Source: Acidobacteriota bacterium
GTDB lineage: Bacteria; Acidobacteriota; Terriglobia; Acidiferrales; UBA7541
Length of the DNA stretch: 64,000 bases
Direction: 5' to 3'
Assembly: GCA_003154775.1 (NCBI GenBank)
Contig: PMES01000101.1
Coordinates: 25,878-89,877 of the forward strand
The translations under genes were made by a program, and so were the position numbers. The notes below the pieces were generated by a model. It saw nothing but the letters and a program-made list of their open reading frames with translations, was not told the origin of the DNA and did no database searches. Of this stretch, positions 60,781 to 64,000 are shown piece by piece. Each line of letters starts with the position of its first letter. Within the stretch, counting starts at the first letter, position 1.

Positions 60781-60874
60781 CGACCCCGCAAAGCGGGATC
60801 GGCCACTACAAAACCGAGAGAGAGGCGCCCGCCTCCCCGACCAGGTCGGGGTAAACGCCAGGCGGCCTCTACAA
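60781..60874. repeat. Inverted A+B composite repeat
   Basis: In reverse orientation the A unit (60823-60874; core CCCCGACCAGGTCGGGG) is preceded by a B-like hairpin CGACCCCGCAAAGCGGGATC. With 60623 it fills the 670-base gap between the flavin reductase and ppk2. Confidence 0.7.
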
Positions 60875-61005
60875 AACACAGGAAGCGGGAGCAACTTGAA
60901 TCGCGCGGAGGATTGGTGCCATGATGCTGGTGCTCCAGGGGACCGCTCGCCCGCTTGGATCATCGCGGAAAATCTGGAATCATCGCGCTCTATGGCAGGA
61001 GCAAA

Positions 61006-61899
61006 ATGCCCAAAGAACTGAAGTTCCACAAATTCATCAAGCCCTATGTGGTTGACGCGGGCGAAGGCTTTCGCCTGAAAGACCACGACCCCGGCGATAT
61101 TCACGGCCTGAAATCGCAGGACAAGCCCGAAGCCACCAAGTGGCTGGAGCAGGGCGTGGTGCAGCTCAGCGCATTGCAGGACATCCTGTTTGCGCAGGGC
61201 AACTGGGGACTCCTGCTGATTTTTCAGGCCATGGACGCGGCGGGAAAAGACGGCACGATCAAACACGTGATGAGCGGCGTGAACCCGCAGGGCGTGAACG
61301 TTTATTCGTTCAAGGCGCCCTCCGCCGAGGAACTGGCGCACACGTTCATGTGGCGGAGCATGGGCTCCATTCCTCCGCGGGGGAAGATTGCCATCTTTAA
61401 TCGCTCCTACTATGAAGAAGTCCTCGTGGTGCGTGTCCACCAGGAATTTCTGGACCGCCAACACATCCCCGAATCCCTGCGCGGCAAGCACTTGTGGCGC
61501 GACCGTTACGAAGACATCAACTCGTTCGAGCGCTATCTGACGCGCAACGGCATCGCCGTCCGCAAATTCTTCCTGAACATCAGCAAAGAAGAGCAGAAGA
61601 AGCGCTTCATGGAGCGCCTGGACGACGCCGACAAAAACTGGAAATTCTCCCAGTCCGACCTCCAGGAGCGGAAATTCTGGGATGACTACCAGGACGCCTA
61701 CGAAAAAATGATCCGTAACACCGCGACGGAGTATGCGCCGTGGATCGTCGTGCCCGCGGACAACAAGTGGTTCAGCCGGTTGCTGGTAGTGGCCACCGTC
61801 GTGGATGCCTTGCACAGCATGGACCTGAAATTTCCCAAGCTGGACGATGCGCAGTACGCCGCCCTGAAAGTGGCGCGCAAGCAACTGGAAAAGGAATGA
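61006..61899 (+). CDS. ppk2: Polyphosphate kinase 2 family protein
   Basis: The 297-residue protein is a PPK2 kinase that transfers phosphate between polyphosphate and nucleotides. The Walker A-like loop FQAMDAAGKDGTIKHVMSG has Asp77 and Lys81 near 76-92. Walker B-like FNRSYYEEVLVVRVH and the lid region with DRYEDINSFERYLTRNG follow. Presence of a single domain with WKFSQSDLQERKFWDDY suits class I or III; the nucleotide specificity is not decided. ATG 61006 follows GCAGGAG; the frame upstream to 60955 lacks support. It is a single gene. Confidence 0.92.
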   Translation: MPKELKFHKFIKPYVVDAGEGFRLKDHDPGDIHGLKSQDKPEATKWLEQGVVQLSALQDILFAQGNWGLLLIFQAMDAAGKDGTIKHVMSGVNPQGVNVYSFKAPSAEELAHTFMWRSMGSIPPRGKIAIFNRSYYEEVLVVRVHQEFLDRQHIPESLRGKHLWRDRYEDINSFERYLTRNGIAVRKFFLNISKEEQKKRFMERLDDADKNWKFSQSDLQERKFWDDYQDAYEKMIRNTATEYAPWIVVPADNKWFSRLLVVATVVDALHSMDLKFPKLDDAQYAALKVARKQLEKE

Positions 61900-61935
61900 G
61901 CCGCCCGAATAGGCGATGGCTTTAAGAGCAGCAGG

Positions 61936-62772
61936 CTACTGCGGATTCTTCATTTGCTCGGCGCTCGGCCCGGGCTGCGTGGGAGTGGGAATCACGCCCA
62001 GATGATTGAGTTCCATGTCGCGGAAAATCGTCGGCCAATAGTTCTTGAACATATTCGCCGCGAATTTCCAGGCCAAATCAATACCGTAACGCTCCCCGGT
62101 CTTCGCGCCGGTCTGCTCTGTTTTGGGCAAGTAAGTGTTGGCCAAAGTTTCACCGGCCAGCGGCCCGATTAAACCAGATGCGTTGAACACATCGTTGCCG
62201 GAATCGCTGCGCGTAACGACCAGGCGGCGCGCGGAGTACTTGATGGAACCCCAAAACGTCGGGTGAGTTTGCGGAAAGAACCGCGGATCCTGATGTAGCA
62301 CGGAAGCGCCAAGGAAAGTGCCAAAGAAACTACTCGATGCGCCAGTTGCCATGGACGCGCCGAATCGCTTGCCGTAGCCCTCGGCCCCTTGTCCATAGCC
62401 AGGCGGCGTATCCCGCCACTGCTCGAAGCCCGCACCAAAGGCAGAGATCAGAATGGTCTCCGGAGAAATGCTTTCGTTGACGAAGAGCTCGAACTTGCCT
62501 CCCACTGAGAGCGGATGGGGTGACGCGGCGATATCAGGGAAGAAGAGCGAGCGCTTGGTCATGTAGCCGACAAACTTGCCAGCTTCTTCCTCGGGAGCGT
62601 TCGCTGTGGGCTGTTGTTTTGCCTGGGGCGAGTCCGGAAGGGATTGCGAACCGGCTCCCGCGCCAGCCGGTTGTTGCGCTGCAGCAGTTCCGGCCATTGA
62701 GAGCAATGCCGCCAACGTCAGCAATGCGCAGCCTGGAAAATGGAATGGAAAGGCGCGTTGACGTTTCATCAT
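61936..62772 (-). CDS. Secreted hypothetical protein
   Basis: The 278-residue protein has a signal peptide (FHFPGCALLTLAALLSMAGT followed by AAAQQPAG), a Gln/Pro/Ala-rich linker and a conserved domain with TKRSLFFPDIAASPHPLSVG, LFVNESISPETILISAFGAG and YGIDLAWKFAANMFKNYWPT. The family is common in Acidobacteriota but unnamed. It has no catalytic motif and could be an envelope protein. ATG 62772 (with a second ATG at 62769) follows GGAGA. It converges with ppk2. Confidence 0.75.
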   Translation of the reverse strand: MMKRQRAFPFHFPGCALLTLAALLSMAGTAAAQQPAGAGAGSQSLPDSPQAKQQPTANAPEEEAGKFVGYMTKRSLFFPDIAASPHPLSVGGKFELFVNESISPETILISAFGAGFEQWRDTPPGYGQGAEGYGKRFGASMATGASSSFFGTFLGASVLHQDPRFFPQTHPTFWGSIKYSARRLVVTRSDSGNDVFNASGLIGPLAGETLANTYLPKTEQTGAKTGERYGIDLAWKFAANMFKNYWPTIFRDMELNHLGVIPTPTQPGPSAEQMKNPQ

Positions 62773-62926
62773 GATGCGATCTCTCCGGATTGCGATTAAG
62801 AAACAGGCCGAGCCGCCAGTCCCACTTTGGCGGAACACCTTTGATGCTGCACCCCCGGTAACCAATTGCCGGCAAACAATCCCGCCGGGGTGTCGCCTCT
62901 CGACTAACAAAGTTCACGGGGGCGGA

Positions 62927-62950
62927 GGCGGAGGCGGAGGCGGGAGGCGC
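62927..62950. repeat. GGCGGA microsatellite
   Basis: GGGGGCGGAGGCGGAGGCGG continues to GAGGC. About three and a half GGCGGA units; no genic context. Confidence 0.6.
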
Positions 62951-63629
62951 AAAGCGTACGGGGAAAATATCACGCTTGCCGGGAGCGCGCAACCATTTAT
63001 CCTGAAAAGCTCGTGGAATCGCGGGCCGGCATTTCTCGGAGCGAATTCGCGGCGGAATCCCTGTGTTGACGCAGTGCGGAGTCCCGTTTTACCCTAGAAA
63101 GGTTGGACAGCAGTTGTGGAAGCCATTCTTGCCTCCTGGACTGTCTGTATTCCTTCCTTCGGCTGGGAGGTCGTCCAATTGGTAGGACTCCAGACTCTGG
63201 ATATTGATTAAGTTAAGAGATAAACCGTTTGGACCGTTGCATTTAGGTTGAAATCAAACATCCTCTAGATTGCCCCTCCGTTTGACCCATGGCCTTGGCC
63301 CATTTATATTCCCTTGTTTCTCGGGACTTGTCGGTGACTGATCGGTCGTAATTGATACCGTAATCGTTCGACACTGAATGTCGTGAAGTAAGCGCCGTCC
63401 GGAGGAACGAGATCAAGGAAAAGTCATCCCCTCCTTCCCAGCGATGCGAGCGGACCGCCGCGTGCGACCGGTGATACAGCGCTGGTAATTGGAAAATGAT
63501 GGAAAACGGAACGCGCGCTAGCCTACTCGATTGAGTGTCAGGCCTGAAAAAACTCAGGGGACGGAATCGACTTGACGTCAGAGTCAGGCTCATTGGAAAA
63601 GAAGCAGTACTTCAAAGGCCCACCGTCCT

Positions 63630-63690
63630 ACTCGGGTATATCCGGTAGAGCGTCTGCCTTCTAATAAGGCAGGTAAAAATTCTAAATGCT
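63630..63690 (+). other. Decayed tRNA-Arg(UCU)-like sequence
   Basis: CCGGTAGAGCGTCTGCCTTC followed by TAA matches the D-arm and anticodon arm of tRNA-Arg (anticodon TCT), with one deleted base. After AAGGCAGGT the T-arm is reduced to AAAATTCTAAATGC and the acceptor stem cannot pair. Probably a pseudo-tRNA or the remnant of an integration site. Confidence 0.3.
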
Positions 63691-63754
63691 TCGCTGAGCG
63701 TCGCTTACAGACTCTCTCTCTCGAAATCTCGCCCCCAGTTGTACCGAGGTTATA

Positions 63755-63792
63755 CCGAATTCGCTGCGCTGCCTCGGCCGCGAGCAATTCGG
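63755..63792. repeat. Interrupted inverted repeat
   Basis: CCGAATTCGCT and AGCAATTCGG form a 10-bp stem with a bulge; the loop is GC-rich. No known element. Confidence 0.4.
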
Positions 63793-63979
63793 GCCGTCAC
63801 TTGCCTCGTCCACTTACGGCACACGCCTCACAGTGACATCCGTGTGTTGTCTTGCTAACTTTCCACAACACCCTTTGAACGAAGCCGACCAGCGGCGGAC
63901 GCTGCGCGTGAGGCGAACGGGGCGGTGGTTGCCTGCTCTAGTGGTAGATTGGTTGTGTTCACGGCAGGAGAAGCATACG

Positions 63980-64000
63980 ATGTGCGCGAGTCAAAAATTC
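63980..64000 (+). CDS. Start of a possible gene cut by the window edge
   Basis: ATG 63980 follows AGGAG by 9 bases and reads MCASQKF before the window ends. Only the RBS supports it. Confidence 0.25.

Larger units (their letters stand above)
62960..63979. other. Gene-free right flank
   Basis: No convincing gene is found here. The minus-strand frame at 63243-63593 is Ser/Arg-rich without domains. A tRNA-Arg-like remnant (63630-63690) and a palindrome (63755-63792) are listed separately. Base composition is less GC-biased than in the central part. Confidence 0.4.

Noticed and set aside
63243..63593. 116-residue minus-strand ORF
   Set aside because: No domain, unusual Ser/Arg composition, no RBS, and it lies in otherwise gene-free DNA.

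Overview
The window is about 64 kb of GC-rich bacterial DNA. Gene content and style point to the phylum Acidobacteriota, probably class Terriglobia. This is inferred from the ensemble: a secretin with a cohesin-type C-terminus next to two pseudopilins, hopanoid-associated HpnI and HpnJ, many YCF48/BNR-like, TonB-like and PilZ proteins, and several families of short palindromic intergenic repeats. No rRNA, intact tRNA, CRISPR array or intact insertion sequence was seen.

Left part (1-13 kb). A broken junction near 912 joins a small HNH-nuclease-like ORF, the N-terminus of a polyprenyl synthetase and a dCMP deaminase that lost its C-terminus. Next come a secretin and two pseudopilin genes on the minus strand, smpB-pepA on the plus strand, argS (minus), a secreted carboxypeptidase-regulatory-like protein, a BaiN/YhiN-type flavoprotein and larC.

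Middle-left (13-28 kb). metG, tatD and a long-chain polyprenyl diphosphate synthase are followed by a histone-deacetylase-like hydrolase, a fragment of an ABC-F ATPase, and proteins of the DUF4230, DUF4136 and PilZ families. Then come a Fic protein with a small upstream partner, ispH, an arginase-fold protein with altered metal ligands, a pseudokinase-transmembrane-TonB fusion and an MBL-fold hydrolase.

Middle (28-47 kb). An OmpA-like beta-barrel protein with Ig-like repeats and a strong terminator precedes a BNR-repeat protein. A three-gene sigma-54 two-component locus follows: an NtrC-type activator, a hybrid NtrB-type kinase and a pseudo-receiver/HisKA protein without an ATPase. Next are an ABC-2 exporter pair, a 53-residue zinc-ribbon protein, and a MacA/MacB/TolC-like efflux operon that contains a TPR protein but no ATPase gene. 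It ends with a PLP-dependent decarboxylase-like enzyme.

Right part (47-64 kb). A lipid and glycan locus holds hpnJ, two overlapping small multidrug-resistance (SMR)-like transporters, a membrane protein of the DUF6798 kind, a Dpm1-like glycosyltransferase, an ArnT-like GT-C transferase and hpnI. Together they could build and flip lipid-linked sugars and decorate hopanoids. After it lies a repeat-rich accessory zone with a DUF433 antitoxin-like gene whose DUF5615 toxin partner has been gutted by a dispersed repeat, and a solitary SMC/Rad50-like ATPase of lower GC. A flavin reductase, a polyphosphate kinase 2 and a secreted hypothetical protein follow, and the last 1.2 kb is nearly gene-free with a decayed tRNA-Arg-like sequence.

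At least six families of short palindromic or direct repeats occupy most intergenic gaps. Some have invaded genes: the tatD 3' end and the DUF5615 gene.
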